Position numbers and translations under genes: made by a program
Shown here: in pieces, positions 8,511-18,711 of the stretch
Position numbering within the stretch: position 1 is the first letter of the stretch
Layout of the letters: every line of letters starts with the position of its first letter
Assembly (NCBI GenBank): GCA_028698335.1
Contig: JAQVDP010000003.1
Coordinates: 173,350-237,349 of the forward strand
Direction of reading: 5' to 3'
Origin: Nevskiales bacterium
GTDB lineage: Bacteria > Pseudomonadota > Gammaproteobacteria > Nevskiales > Nevskiaceae
DNA: 64,000 bases
The notes under the pieces: generated by a model
The model's input: the letters and a program-made list of their open reading frames with translations, nothing else
The model's database searches: none
What the model was told of the DNA's origin: nothing

Positions 8511-9904
8511 GCGGCTTGGGCCTCGACAGTCTCCCGCACGTCGATCTGGCCGGTGACGGCGGCGGAGGTCAGGGCAGAGCGGCGTTCTTTGAGGAGATTG
8601 ATGGCGCGCTCGGCTTCGGATACAAGCCCACTGAATCGATCCGTCTGCGCTGCGATGGTGGCAAGAATATGTTCCTGCTCGGTCACATCTGGCAGTGCGA
8701 CAACGATATTCTTGAACTCTTCCCAATAGAGGCGAAGGCGAAAGTCCGTAATGCCACGGGAATGTCGGCGCATCTCCTCCACCGCACGTGGCGCCCTGAG
8801 AACCTGCTCAATGAAAGGCGTTATCACCTCTCGAATCGGGCGCGCGACGACATACGCGGGACTCACCTGTCCGGCCACTGTGACGGCACCAAATCCCCCC
8901 TGCCATGCACGCATCATGTTGTATGCGAGATCACCGGGATGAACCGCCTTGTACTTAGATCTGTCCTCACTTCGTGTCACCTTGCGGTCCATTTCGTCGG
9001 CATCCAACTCTTTGTCAGACACGCCATCGTGAATTGAGACGCTGAGAATCGGTAGATCTTCGCGACCAACATCTGATGCCTCTCGAAAAAGTGCCGCTAG
9101 GCGGGTCACTTCCCAATGCGCCGGCACATCCCCCAGCCACTCGATGCCGGAGGGTTTCATCGGGGCGTCGGGGTTGAGGCCCTTGGTGACGGCGTGGGAG
9201 ATGACGGCCTGACGCTTTTCCTTGAGCAGGGCGATCAGCTTTTCCTGCTCCGCCACCAGCGCGTCGATCTTGGCGGTCTCGCGGTCGAGGAAGGCGGCGA
9301 TGGCGGTTTGTTCTTCGACAGACGGCTTCGGAAAGCGGTATTTTCGAAGCTGCTCGCCTGTCAGATGCGCAATGGTTGATTGTCCCTCACCAGCAAACGC
9401 CCCGGCCGACGTTGCCCAGCGAAAGACATGGAACATGTAGTGCGGCGATTCATCCGCACTACTCGCTCGAAGTCGATGCAATGCCTTCTGAAATCCTACG
9501 GGGGTTGGGAGATAGCGCACGACAGCGGCGCGCCCCACTTCACCGCCCTCGCATACCAGCAAGTCACCTTCGCGCACGGTAAATCGTTCGTGCTCGGACG
9601 GAGAGATATCCATGCTCGGAAGATCTTTGAGATTGACGCGCCCCCACTGTACGTCGACGTTTCGCAAATACGGGGTCAGATACTCGCCAGTAATCTTGCT
9701 TGTATCGAGCATTTTCCCGAGTTCGACTGAATAGCGCAGGTACATCGGTGCCACGCTCCAATGCGCCGGTACATCCCTCAACCACTCCACCCCGCTGTCC
9801 TTGTACTCCGGATATCGCTGAAAGCTACTCGGGCTCTCCGTGCCCTCGCCCTGCGGGCCATCCGCTGCGCGGCTGTTCGAATTCGTTCCAGACGAATTCG
9901 TCAT
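8507..9904 (-). CDS. hsdS: Type I restriction enzyme specificity subunit (HsdS)
   Basis: Recognises the bipartite DNA target for both methylation and cutting. The 465 residues show the classical two-repeat layout: each target-recognition domain is introduced by a variant of SGVEWLRDVPAHW (about residue 36) or SGIEWLGDVPAHW (about residue 260). Each is followed by a conserved helical spacer (EQTAIAAFLDRETAKIDALV and its second copy EQEHILATIAAQ). The second half gives a full second domain, so the protein is complete and should recognise an asymmetric split site. Its start overlaps the rhuM-fic stop by four bases and its stop overlaps the next gene by four, placing it in the middle of a coupled unit rather than directly behind hsdM. 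Confidence 0.95.
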   Translation of the reverse strand: MTNSSGTNSNSRAADGPQGEGTESPSSFQRYPEYKDSGVEWLRDVPAHWSVAPMYLRYSVELGKMLDTSKITGEYLTPYLRNVDVQWGRVNLKDLPSMDISPSEHERFTVREGDLLVCEGGEVGRAAVVRYLPTPVGFQKALHRLRASSADESPHYMFHVFRWATSAGAFAGEGQSTIAHLTGEQLRKYRFPKPSVEEQTAIAAFLDRETAKIDALVAEQEKLIALLKEKRQAVISHAVTKGLNPDAPMKPSGIEWLGDVPAHWEVTRLAALFREASDVGREDLPILSVSIHDGVSDKELDADEMDRKVTRSEDRSKYKAVHPGDLAYNMMRAWQGGFGAVTVAGQVSPAYVVARPIREVITPFIEQVLRAPRAVEEMRRHSRGITDFRLRLYWEEFKNIVVALPDVTEQEHILATIAAQTDRFSGLVSEAERAINLLKERRSALTSAAVTGQIDVRETVEAQAA

Positions 9905-10899
9905 GCTGCCGCCCCCGTTGCTGGCCGCGCCAGCATGTTCATGATCAGGCGGATCATGGTGTCCTTGTTGTGGGCGGGTGATTCGGCGACAAGCAGGGCG
10001 AGCGCGGCGAGGCCTACGTCGTTGATCAAGGGCTGGCCGCTGGCATCCAGCAGGCGGCCGTTGCGGTGCAGGAAGTCCACGAAAAGAAAGGCGCCGCTGC
10101 GTTTGTTGCCGTCCACGAAGGGATGGTTCTTGATGACGAAGTACAGCAAGTGCGCGGCCTTGGCCTCGATGCTGGGATACACCGGCTCGCCGAAGGCGGT
10201 CTGATCCAGATTGCCGAGCAGTGCGGATAGGCCGTGGTCGGGGCGTTCCTGTGCGAACAGGGCGCTGGCTTCCTGGCGTTCGATGAGGCTGTTCTTGAGT
10301 GCGGTCAGCGCGGTGCGGGCTTCGGCCAGCGTGGGCAGGCGGCCGCCGATCTGCGTGACGGGCTCGCTGAGCAGGCCCTCGTCATAGCGTTGCAGCAGGG
10401 CGAAGGTCTGGGCGTAGCGGCTGACGATATCGACCAGCCCCCGGCCGGCGTCCACGCTGAGGTCCGGCGAGGCGGCGACGCGGCGCACCAGTTGCAGTGC
10501 GGCGTCCAGTTCGCGGGCATTGGCTTCGAGCCGCTGGTGGTTGAGGGTGTAGCCGCGCGTCAGGTGCTCGCGCAGGACGCCGGTGGCCCATTGCCGGAAG
10601 CGAGTGGCCTTGGCGGAGCTGACGCGGTAGCCGACCGAGATCACGGCATCCAGGTTGTAGTGGGTGAGCTGGCGCTGGACCTTGCGCTTGCCTTCCTGTC
10701 GAACTACCGAGAAATCCTCGGTAGTTGCCGCCGCTTCCAGTTCGCCCTCTGCATAGATGTTGCGCAGATGCAGGCCAACGTTGTCGGTGCTGGTTTCGAG
10801 CAGGTCCGCTAACTGGCGCTGGGTGAGCCAGATGCTGTCCTTCTCCAGTCGCACTTCCACGGTGCCGGATGGGGCGGTGTAGATGGCGATGTCTGTCAC
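9901..10899 (-). CDS. RhuM-Fic/Doc fusion protein
   Basis: A 332-residue protein joining an N-terminal RhuM-type domain (about 1-120; WLTQRQLADLLETSTDNVGLH, YNLDAVISVGYRV and FRQWATGVLREHL are hallmark pieces) to a C-terminal Fic fold. The Fic motif is HPFVDGNKR at 259-267. Lysine 266 stands where AMP-transferring Fic enzymes have glycine; this is the arrangement in Doc, which phosphorylates EF-Tu, so a kinase-like toxin is more likely than an AMPylase. The start is GTG at 10899, preceded by GGAGG at a good distance; the upstream frame has no support. Four-base overlap with hsdS. RhuM-Fic genes are known neighbours of Type I systems, but their role there is unsettled. Confidence 0.88.
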   Translation of the reverse strand: MTDIAIYTAPSGTVEVRLEKDSIWLTQRQLADLLETSTDNVGLHLRNIYAEGELEAAATTEDFSVVRQEGKRKVQRQLTHYNLDAVISVGYRVSSAKATRFRQWATGVLREHLTRGYTLNHQRLEANARELDAALQLVRRVAASPDLSVDAGRGLVDIVSRYAQTFALLQRYDEGLLSEPVTQIGGRLPTLAEARTALTALKNSLIERQEASALFAQERPDHGLSALLGNLDQTAFGEPVYPSIEAKAAHLLYFVIKNHPFVDGNKRSGAFLFVDFLHRNGRLLDASGQPLINDVGLAALALLVAESPAHNKDTMIRLIMNMLARPATGAAA

Positions 10900-10995
10900 G
10901 GGCGTGCCTCCAGCGCCAGCGACCCTGCCGCGGGTCTCTGTTGCGCGGTGGGGTGGGGGCTGCATCCGCCCGACGTCATCAGAGGATGCCAAGCA

Positions 10996-11014
10996 ATGTG
11001 CAAATTTTGCACAT
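10996..11014. promoter_or_regulatory. Perfect 19-bp palindrome upstream of rhuM-fic, probable operator
   Basis: ATGTGCAAATTTTGCACAT has nine-base arms around a single central base, 96 bases upstream of the GTG of rhuM-fic and outside any gene. It is AT-rich within a GC-rich region. Such perfect dyads are typical repressor sites, here probably for the RhuM helix-turn-helix part or another island regulator. The binding protein is not known. Confidence 0.65.
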
Positions 11015-11044
11015 ACTGCTGATGCTCAAAACCGCTGTCGCCCC

Positions 11045-11069
11045 AACCGTTTCCGATTTGGAAACGGTT
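11045..11069. repeat. 10-bp inverted repeat between hsdM and rhuM-fic
   Basis: AACCGTTTCC and GGAAACGGTT pair perfectly around a five-base loop, 33 bases after the hsdM stop. No T-run follows on the minus strand, so it is not a standard terminator. It may be a second regulator site, or a stem that protects or attenuates the transcript between hsdM and the toxin-led unit. Confidence 0.5.
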
Positions 11070-11101
11070 CAGCCAGCTACTTGGACAGCTCCAGCTACGC
11101 G

Positions 11102-12937
<1,836 letters not shown>

Positions 12938-13076
12938 GGGCTCCCTTGTTGATCTTTGACAGCGTCGCAAGCTCGGCGACGCGGCGGTGCATTTCAGAAA
13001 CCGGAAATTACCGCATGCGGCAGTCTGATGGGCAGATGTCTCAGGTTCTGAGCCTGACCGCGTGTAATTTCTCCGT

Positions 13077-13274
13077 ATGACCCAGACCCGCCGCCATCGA
13101 TCACCGTGGTTCTTCCGCATCGTGCTGATGATGTTTGTGGTGGCCGCCATGTCCGATCTGTTCGGAGGTGCCTGGCTCGCCCTGTTCAACGGGATACTGA
13201 CGCTCATGTTTATCGGCATGGCTGCGACGATGGTCGTCATCGCCGGGGCCTTTTTTGTCGCGCTGCTCGGTTGA
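13077..13274 (+). CDS. Small membrane protein, unknown
   Basis: Sixty-five residues with a basic start (MTQTRRHR) and two hydrophobic segments (about 12-28 and 36-62), so probably two membrane passes. No clear ribosome site is visible, but the hydrophobic composition and the closely following gene support it. It is divergent from hsdM with about 140 bases between them. Small two-pass proteins beside defence genes can be membrane effectors, but nothing more specific supports that here. Confidence 0.5.
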   Translation: MTQTRRHRSPWFFRIVLMMFVVAAMSDLFGGAWLALFNGILTLMFIGMAATMVVIAGAFFVALLG

Positions 13275-13295
13275 GCCTGCAAGGAGGGTGATGCA

Positions 13296-13649
13296 ATGGG
13301 GTGGGAGAGTATCGGCAGTGTCAACACCGGGGAGATGCCCCAGGATGGGGACTGGATCGTTTTTGCGCTTGGCCTTGCCCGGCTATATGTCCTGCATGTT
13401 GCCGGCAAGCCGCCCCCGGGGCATACGCTCGGGATCTGCTGGCACGACCATGATCTGGGCGAGTACCCGACGCTGGGCGTGTACTGCGAGTTCACGCCGG
13501 ACATGCGTTACGTTGGGGACTGCGAGCGGGCGCTGGAACGCTTTGACGCGGCAGTCGAATGGTCGGCGATCAAGCCCGACTGGGATGACGTCGAGAACTT
13601 TGACGACGATGTGGGGAAGCAGCCTGCGGACGACGAAGACGTCGGCTGA
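13296..13649 (+). CDS. Hypothetical 117-residue island protein
   Basis: Starts with a strong ribosome site (AAGGAGG, eight bases before the ATG), 21 bases after the small membrane protein, so probably the same transcript. The protein is rich in aromatic residues and has a very acidic C-terminus ([13 protein letters not shown]). There is no signal sequence and no family I recognise. A long hairpin follows the stop, supporting it as the last gene of a two-gene unit. Confidence 0.65.
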   Translation: MGWESIGSVNTGEMPQDGDWIVFALGLARLYVLHVAGKPPPGHTLGICWHDHDLGEYPTLGVYCEFTPDMRYVGDCERALERFDAAVEWSAIKPDWDDVENFDDDVGKQPADDEDVG

Positions 13650-13662
13650 TGTCTTCACCGGT

Positions 13663-13699
13663 GCCGGCGCGCCACGCCGCAGGCGTGCCGCGCGCCGGC
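13663..13699 (+). terminator. Probable terminator after the two small island genes
   Basis: A nine-base outer stem (GCCGGCGCG / CGCGCCGGC) with an inner stem (ACGCC / GGCGT), followed by CTTTCC. The stem is strong but the T-run is short, so termination is probable rather than certain. Confidence 0.5.
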
Positions 13700-14005
13700 C
13701 TTTCCGTGAGAGGGGTTGTGCGGTGATCGTCGGAACGTCCCAGTCGGGCGGGCCGGGGTACGCGCGCGTAGGCAGTGCGTACCCGGTGCGAACTGCGAAC
13801 CGCCTGTCGCCAAAGGCGGCGGCAATTGCGTCAGCAAACGGCCAGCAACTGACGAGCAAGCGCTCAGCAAATGCTGTCGGGTTGATGTGGGTTTGAAGGC
13901 CTGCGCTCTGCGTGGCCAGCGTTCTGCGGTCGGCAGGTTGAAGGCCTCTGCGTGCATCCGGCGCCTCATCTCGCCGTCTCCTGCGTGCTGCTCGCCGCGC
14001 GGCTA
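13700..14005. other. Island A segment without a supported gene
   Basis: Roughly 300 bases between the hairpin and the next gene. Open frames cross it on both strands, but none has a ribosome site or a product that makes sense; the arginine-rich minus-strand frame over 13383-14009 runs through the terminator and the coding gene. No repeat or RNA gene seen. Confidence 0.5.
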
Positions 14006-14284
14006 TCAAGTTTTTTCGGCCAGGCGCATCAGGGCCGCTTCATATGGTGGCAGGGTGGAGCCCTTGATCGTTGCTTCGGTAGCCTGCAAGCGCGGGTGGA
14101 TGTACGGGGCGGCTGCCTTGGCTGCGTCCAGCCGGACGGACTGGTCCTGACCTTCGTCGCGCATGACGCGGAGCAGATATTCCAGCGGCGTGAGCCCGTG
14201 TTCCGCCGCCCGGTCGGCGATATCGCGTGTCTTCCTGTTGGCGGCGCCCTTCTGCCGTCCGCCGGTCTTTCGTCCAAGTGCCAT
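14006..14284 (-). CDS. Small phage- or island-type protein, unknown
   Basis: Ninety-two residues from the ATG at 14284 (MALGRKTGGRQKGAANRKTR). The basic N-terminus with GRKTGGRQKG resembles short proteins commonly found in prophages and P4-like islands. The rest is helical with LTPLEYLLRVMRDE and AAKAAAPYIHPRL. The function is unknown to me; a nucleic-acid-binding role fits the basic start. The ribosome site is weak. It ends before the winged-helix/AlpA pair's own region, so it may be a separate transcript. Confidence 0.6.
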   Translation of the reverse strand: MALGRKTGGRQKGAANRKTRDIADRAAEHGLTPLEYLLRVMRDEGQDQSVRLDAAKAAAPYIHPRLQATEATIKGSTLPPYEAALMRLAEKT

Positions 14285-14569
14285 TGATCTATCTTCGTCT
14301 AGTTCGATGGTGCTGCGGTTCAAGTCCGAGAACGCGAATGCTGGGCCGTCATTCCCGTTTCGCCATCTTGGACAGGGCGCGGCGGCAGGCTGTGCATTCG
14401 GGTTTGCCGGTCTGCCGCGGGCGCAGCGATCGGGGGGTGTAGGCGTCGGAACGGCTCACAGATCCGCAGGCCGATTTGGAGGTGGGTCCGCATCGAACAA
14501 AGTAGTGAGCGACCGCGCCACCTGGGCGGACACCCCATCCTTGCACGGGCAAGCGCGTGACAAAGGCCA

Positions 14570-15148
14570 TCATTCACCCCCTGCGGCAGTGGCACCCAGA
14601 GCCGGCAATGCCCCGAGATTCTTAGAAGGTTGGGCGATTCGACCGCAGTTCTTGGGGTTTCGTAAGGCGGAATGACCGCAGTCCCGCATCTCTTCTGCGG
14701 TCATTTCGCCCGCACGCATTGAATCACTGCGGTCGTTTTGCCCGCTTTGTTTTTTCGTCGGACGCCACTCCCTCCAGAGATCAGGGGCTTTTTCGGAACG
14801 CGGCAGGATGTCGTTGTTCCGATGCGTGATGTTGCGCCATGTGACCGCCCACTGCGAAGGAATGCGCGCGCGTGACTTGGTGTACCTGGCCCGGTAAGTG
14901 CAAACAATCAGACCCCGTTCTTCCAGACCCTTGGTTGCCTTGAGAGCCCGTGAATGGTCCAGCCCGTACCTGCGGCAGGTTTCACGCGAGAGGTTCTGCA
15001 CCCCATTGGCGATGCCGTTGAACTGTGCCGCCAAGACTGTCAGCACACTGCGCGCTCCGTGCGGCAAAGTGCGCCACGCCTCGGACGTCATCACTTCAAC
15101 CGGGATCGCGGCAAAGCGGCCCTCATGACGCCTGAGCTTTCTGCTCAT
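14570..15148 (-). CDS. Winged-helix DNA-binding protein, island type
   Basis: 192 residues. The first 110 (VEVMTSEAWRTLPHGARSVL, LSRETCRRYGLDHSRALKAT, GLEERGLIVCTYR) look like a winged-helix domain as in replication or regulatory proteins of P4-like islands; the C-terminus is low-complexity and probably disordered. Its ATG overlaps the stop of the AlpA-like gene by four bases, so the two are translated together. A replication-initiator-like or transcription-regulator role is likely, but no catalytic domain is present. About 285 bases without a clear gene separate it from the next minus-strand gene. Confidence 0.7.
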   Translation of the reverse strand: MSRKLRRHEGRFAAIPVEVMTSEAWRTLPHGARSVLTVLAAQFNGIANGVQNLSRETCRRYGLDHSRALKATKGLEERGLIVCTYRARYTKSRARIPSQWAVTWRNITHRNNDILPRSEKAPDLWREWRPTKKQSGQNDRSDSMRAGEMTAEEMRDCGHSALRNPKNCGRIAQPSKNLGALPALGATAAGGE

Positions 15149-15459
15149 GCCGAGCCTCCGTCGCGAGCCGAGTGCCGCGCGCGTTTGGCGGCCTTGCCAG
15201 CGAGCATGCGCTGCGATGCCTGCTTGGCGGTCTCTGCCTGAGCTGATGACTCGGGCGTGTCGCGCTGGGCGGCCAGATGCTCCAAGTAGGCCAGAAGCTC
15301 GCTTTCGAGGAAGAACTGGTTGCGGCCGCGGTAGATCGGGCGCGGAAACGACGGGTCGGTCTTGATTGCGCTGTAGAGCGAAGTCCGGCTCTTGAAACCC
15401 ACCATCGCTGCCGCATGGTTGAAGGAAATGAGCCTGTCAGAAGGTGCAGCTTTGATCAC
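15145..15459 (-). CDS. AlpA-like helix-turn-helix regulator, possible excisionase
   Basis: 104 residues starting at GTG 15459, with GGAGG six bases before it. The first 60 residues (LISFNHAAAMVGFKSRTSLYSAI then FPRPIYRGRNQFFLESELLAYLE) match the MerR-like fold of AlpA/excisionase proteins that sit next to P4-type integrases and switch the island between integrated and excised states. The tail is alanine- and arginine-rich. It overlaps the winged-helix gene by four bases. The AT-rich stretch upstream, around 15520-15560, probably carries its promoter. Confidence 0.8.
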   Translation of the reverse strand: MIKAAPSDRLISFNHAAAMVGFKSRTSLYSAIKTDPSFPRPIYRGRNQFFLESELLAYLEHLAAQRDTPESSAQAETAKQASQRMLAGKAAKRARHSARDGGSA

Positions 15460-15739
15460 GATATGCCTCCGCGTGTTTTTTCGGGGGCGAAATCATTGAT
15501 ACCGTTTTTCGGGGTCAATCCACAGCGCGTATGTATGTGATTGTTTATAAATGAACTGTTTCAAAGCGCTGCTGCGCAATGCAGCCGCATCCGCGCAGGA
15601 GCCCTGCTTTTCTCCGGGCGGTGATCCGGAGATCGGGGCATCTCGGAGTCGCTCCGGAAGGTTGATTCGTGGCGTGGACGGATGGGTGGTCCTGGTTCGG
15701 ACTCTTGCGGAGTCATGATCCGATCGGAGGCGGCCAGAC
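15460..15739. other. Control region between integrase stop and alpA-like gene
   Basis: 280 bases without a gene. The part near 15525-15560 is AT-rich and contains TATAAA on the minus strand, a candidate promoter element for the AlpA-like gene. A small GCAGG/CCTGC stem followed by TTTT at about 15596-15612 reads on the plus strand. Nothing else is recognised. Confidence 0.45.
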
Positions 15740-16990
15740 TCAAGCGGTCCGCAGAGATGTCACCGGGCCCTCCCGTTGTTTGAGGTCGTCCAAGTATTCG
15801 GCCCACGCCTGCATCATCCGCCGGCGCTCGGGCAGCGCGCGCAGGTGCTGGTCGCGCTTGTACTTGCCGCGGACTCCAGCCACCTTGTGTGAGAGCTGTG
15901 CTTCGATGGCGGCATCCGAGAAGCCCAGTTCTTCGAGGCGCGTGCTCGCCATGTGACGGAAGCCGTGGCCGACCATCTCGCCCTTGAATCCCAGGCGGGC
16001 GAGGGCGGCGTTGATCGCGGCTTCGCTCATGCAGCGCCTGGGATCGCGGGCGCCGGGAAACAGGTATTGGCGGTGGCCGGTGAGCGGTCGCAGCTCGTGC
16101 AGGATTGCCAGGGCCTGACGGGACAGCGGGACAATATGGGGCTCGGCGTCCCTGGCGGACTTTCTGGCCTTGCGCAGCTTCCGGTTCTGAGGAGGGATGC
16201 GGTACTCGGGGGCGTCGCCGTCGAGCGTGAAGTGTGACCACTCGGCCTTCCGCAGTTCTCCGGGGCGGCAGAACAGCAGGGGTGCGAGGCGCAGGGCGCA
16301 GTGAACCGGGAATGTGCCCTTGAATCCGTCGATCGCACGCATCAGTTCGCCGATGCTTGCCGGGTCGACGATGGCCGGGAATCCGCCCTGCTGGCGGGAG
16401 GGCAGCACCTCGGACAGTGCATGTGCCGGATCGGTCTTGGCGCGGCCGGTCGCGATCGCGAAGCGGCTGACGCGACTGATCTGCTCGCGCAGTCGATGAG
16501 CCTGCTCGAGATGGCCGGACTCGAAAACACGCCGGATCAGCGGTAGAACGTCGTCCACCCCCAGATCGGACATCGGTTTGACGCCGATCCAGGGGAAGGC
16601 GTGCTTCTCCAGTCGCAGGGTTTCCTTGCCGAGATGGGCCGGGACCCAATCATGTGCCTTCACTTTCAGCCACTCGCGGGCTACCGCTTCGAAGCTGTTG
16701 TCGGCTTGTTCTGCGCTTGCCGTCTTGTCGGCTTTTCGCTGCGCGCTGGGGTCGATGCCCTGCGCGATCAGGCGCCGTGCTTCGTCGCAGCGCTCGCGCG
16801 CAAGCTGTAAGGACGTATCGGGGTAGGGCTTGCCCAGTGAGAGCGTGTTGCGGCGTCCGGCAACGGTGTAGTCCAGCCGCCACCACTTGGAGCCATTGGG
16901 GTTGATGAGCACGTAGAGGCCACGCCCATCTTTCAGCCTGTAGGGCTTGGCCGCGGGCCTGGCGTTCTTGATCTTGGTGTCGGTCAGCAA
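15740..16990 (-). CDS. P4-family tyrosine integrase
   Basis: Site-specific recombinase that inserts and excises island A at tRNA-Val. I place the start at the TTG 16990: AGGAG lies eight bases upstream and the protein then begins MLTDTKIKNARPAAKPY, the standard opening of P4 integrases; this gives 416 residues, a normal length. Domains: DUF4102-type arm-binding N-terminus (1-90), SAM-like core-binding domain (about 100-190), then the catalytic domain with the first arginine in FCRPGELR, HGFRH carrying the histidine-arginine pair, LSHK, and the tyrosine in GKYKR ahead of RRRMMQAWAEYLD. All catalytic residues appear present. It reads away from the tRNA and starts 172 bases from the attachment site. 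Confidence 0.94.
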   Translation of the reverse strand: MLTDTKIKNARPAAKPYRLKDGRGLYVLINPNGSKWWRLDYTVAGRRNTLSLGKPYPDTSLQLARERCDEARRLIAQGIDPSAQRKADKTASAEQADNSFEAVAREWLKVKAHDWVPAHLGKETLRLEKHAFPWIGVKPMSDLGVDDVLPLIRRVFESGHLEQAHRLREQISRVSRFAIATGRAKTDPAHALSEVLPSRQQGGFPAIVDPASIGELMRAIDGFKGTFPVHCALRLAPLLFCRPGELRKAEWSHFTLDGDAPEYRIPPQNRKLRKARKSARDAEPHIVPLSRQALAILHELRPLTGHRQYLFPGARDPRRCMSEAAINAALARLGFKGEMVGHGFRHMASTRLEELGFSDAAIEAQLSHKVAGVRGKYKRDQHLRALPERRRMMQAWAEYLDDLKQREGPVTSLRTA

Positions 16991-17109
16991 TGCAGTAACT
17001 CCTGTGGCGGATTGCGAGCCGACACTCAAGTTACTGCACAAGTTACTGCGGTCAAGCAATGGCTGTCGGTGGACAGCCATGGACATCAAAAAACCGAAAA
17101 CCAACAAAA

Positions 17110-17129
17110 AACCGCGCATTAGCGCGGTT
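17110..17129 (-). terminator. Terminator supplied by island A next to tRNA-Val
   Basis: AACCGCGC and GCGCGGTT pair around four bases and are followed on the minus strand by a run of six T. It lies 36 bases beyond the tRNA-Val 3' end, inside the island and before the integrase. It replaces the original tRNA terminator, now displaced to 1671-1691. Confidence 0.85.
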
Positions 17130-17161
17130 ATCTGTACGTCCACAGACCACTTTGAACGTGG

Positions 17162-17179
17162 AATTGGTAGGCGCGATTG
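17162..17179. repeat. tRNA-proximal attachment repeat of island A
   Basis: Identical over 18 bases to 1700-1717. It covers the last 15 bases of tRNA-Val, including CCA and part of the T-arm, plus three bases outside. Confidence 0.88.
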
Positions 17180-17241
17180 GACTCGAACCAACGACCCCTA
17201 CCATGTCAAGGTAGTGCTCTAACCAGCTGAGCTACGCGCCT
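17165..17241 (-). tRNA. tRNA-Val (anticodon GAC)
   Basis: 77 bases including the encoded CCA. The acceptor stem AGGCGCG pairs with CGCGCCT; D-arm GCTC...GAGC; anticodon stem CTACC/GGTAG with loop TTGACAT, giving GAC; T-loop TTCGAGT. Its 3' end is the attachment site of island A, and the inserted copy leaves the tRNA complete. Confidence 0.97.
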
Positions 17242-17265
17242 AGGGTCATCCCGTGAGGGGCGCGC

Positions 17266-17294
17266 ATTATGACGGCTGATCGTGCGGAGTGCAA
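17266..17294 (-). promoter_or_regulatory. Promoter of tRNA-Val
   Basis: On the minus strand TTGCAC, a 17-base spacer, then CATAAT, followed by a GCGCG discriminator 25 bases before the tRNA 5' end. The layout is nearly the same as in front of tRNA-Asn, typical of strong stringently controlled tRNA promoters. Confidence 0.8.
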
Positions 17295-17322
17295 CGGCCT
17301 GAACGCAAATTGAGCGGGGGTC

Positions 17323-18534
17323 TCATTCGTCGTCGCCGGACGCCGCTTCGCGCGCCTCGCGCTCCATCTCCTCGCGCTCCTCGGCGCTGAGCGGTCTGGG
17401 TTCGATCCGGACCGGTTTGGCCGGCGGCAGGGCATAGCTGCCCACGGGCGCGGGCTCGGCAGGCAGCGCCGCATGGAGCGGCAGGCGGCCGATCGCCGGT
17501 TCGGTCAGGCTGCCGAAGAACAGCCAGGGGCCGAATTCGCGCACGCTGGTGATCGGCGAGTAGGCGTCGTCGCCGCGGTACTGCAGGTTGGCGATGACCT
17601 TGCCGTCGGTATCGAGGCCCAGGGCGAAGCTGTGGCGCGGCGGTTTGGGGTGGAGGAAGTCCGGCAGGCGGAACACGATCTTGCGCAGCGCGGGATGCGG
17701 CAGCAGCGCGTCGAGCTGCTCGATGCGTGGCGAGTACAGGGCCAGCCAGAACCGGTTGCGGCCGTTGAAGCTGATGTTGTCGGGGAAGCCGGGCAGATTG
17801 TCGATGAAGACGTCGGTGGTGCCGGCCTTGTCGCCCTTGAGCCAGTAGCGCAGGACGCGGTACTTGGTGGTCTCGTTGACCAGGACGTAGGCATCGTCCG
17901 GTCCGACCGCGACGCCGTTGGGGAAGTACAGCCCGTCGAGCAGGACTTCGGTCGTCTTGTTGACGACGTCATAGCGCAGCAGGCGGCCGTTGGGGGCGTG
18001 CTCGAAGATATCGGCCATGGTCGCGTCGATCCCGAAGCGCGACGACGCGTCGGTGAAATACAGGGACTTGTCCAGCCGGGTGTTGTCGACGTCGTCGGTG
18101 AAGCCGAACGGCACACCGTCGGCCGAGTCGGTGTTCAGCGTCGCCTCGCGTCCGCGACCGATGTGCAGCAGGCCCTTGCGGGCATCGGCGACGTCGACGC
18201 CGCCGGTGGGGCCGAAGGTGATCCCCAGCGGCCGGCCGCCGGTGTTGGTCAGCTCGGTGTAGTCGCCGCCGTTGTGCGAGTAGCGGACCACGCGGCCGTC
18301 GTCGTATCCGGCGTAGATCCGCCCTGCCGCGTCGACGTTGATGCCTTCCGGGCCGTTGCCGAGGCCTTCGGCGAGGCGTTCGATGCCCTTGAGCGTGTCG
18401 TTGTATGCATAGACGCCTTCGGCGGCTGGCGCCGGCGGCGGGGTCCATGCCTGCGGGTCGATCGGGACCGGCCAGGCCAGCAGATAGGCCACGCAGAGTC
18501 CCAACAGGACCAGGATGATCTTCAGTCCGCGCAT
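17323..18534 (-). CDS. SMP-30/strictosidine synthase-like beta-propeller protein
   Basis: 403 residues from the ATG at 18534. An N-terminal hydrophobic segment (about 4-22, IILVLLGLCVAYLLAW) anchors or exports it. The rest is a six-bladed propeller of the strictosidine synthase-like/gluconolactonase group, with GPEGINVDAAGRIYAGYDDG, LYFTDASSRF and YFPNGVAVGPDDAYVLVNET, the last two being family hallmarks. Relatives hydrolyse lactones or esters; the substrate is unknown. The C-terminus is charged (EEREEMEREARE). It is separated from nhaD by a terminator, so it is likely its own transcript. Confidence 0.83.
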   Translation of the reverse strand: MRGLKIILVLLGLCVAYLLAWPVPIDPQAWTPPPAPAAEGVYAYNDTLKGIERLAEGLGNGPEGINVDAAGRIYAGYDDGRVVRYSHNGGDYTELTNTGGRPLGITFGPTGGVDVADARKGLLHIGRGREATLNTDSADGVPFGFTDDVDNTRLDKSLYFTDASSRFGIDATMADIFEHAPNGRLLRYDVVNKTTEVLLDGLYFPNGVAVGPDDAYVLVNETTKYRVLRYWLKGDKAGTTDVFIDNLPGFPDNISFNGRNRFWLALYSPRIEQLDALLPHPALRKIVFRLPDFLHPKPPRHSFALGLDTDGKVIANLQYRGDDAYSPITSVREFGPWLFFGSLTEPAIGRLPLHAALPAEPAPVGSYALPPAKPVRIEPRPLSAEEREEMEREAREAASGDDE

Positions 18535-18656
18535 TTTCGTTCGTTCCCCCGGGGCGGTATGTGTTCTCGTCGTCCGGCAGCGCGCTGATGCCGCCGGCGT
18601 CGGGCAAGTATCCCGCAAAACGATCCGCGCCTCATCGGGGGAAGGCCCCAATGCAA

Positions 18657-18685
18657 ACGGCCGGAGCCCGTCGGGCCCCGGCCGT
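18657..18685 (-). terminator. Terminator after nhaD
   Basis: ACGGCCGG/CCGGCCGT stem with an inner GCCC/GGGC stem, followed on the minus strand by TTTGCATT. It lies 26 bases past the nhaD stop. Confidence 0.65.
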
Positions 18686-18711
18686 GGTTGCAGGCCTGCG
18701 TAGCCTGGGCG

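Noticed and set aside
13383..14009. 208-codon minus-strand frame in island A
   Set aside because: Arginine-rich, crosses the hairpin after the plus-strand gene and lacks a ribosome site.
15561..16649. 362-codon frame overlapping the integrase
   Set aside because: Same strand but shifted frame; the integrase frame holds all the catalytic motifs, this one none.
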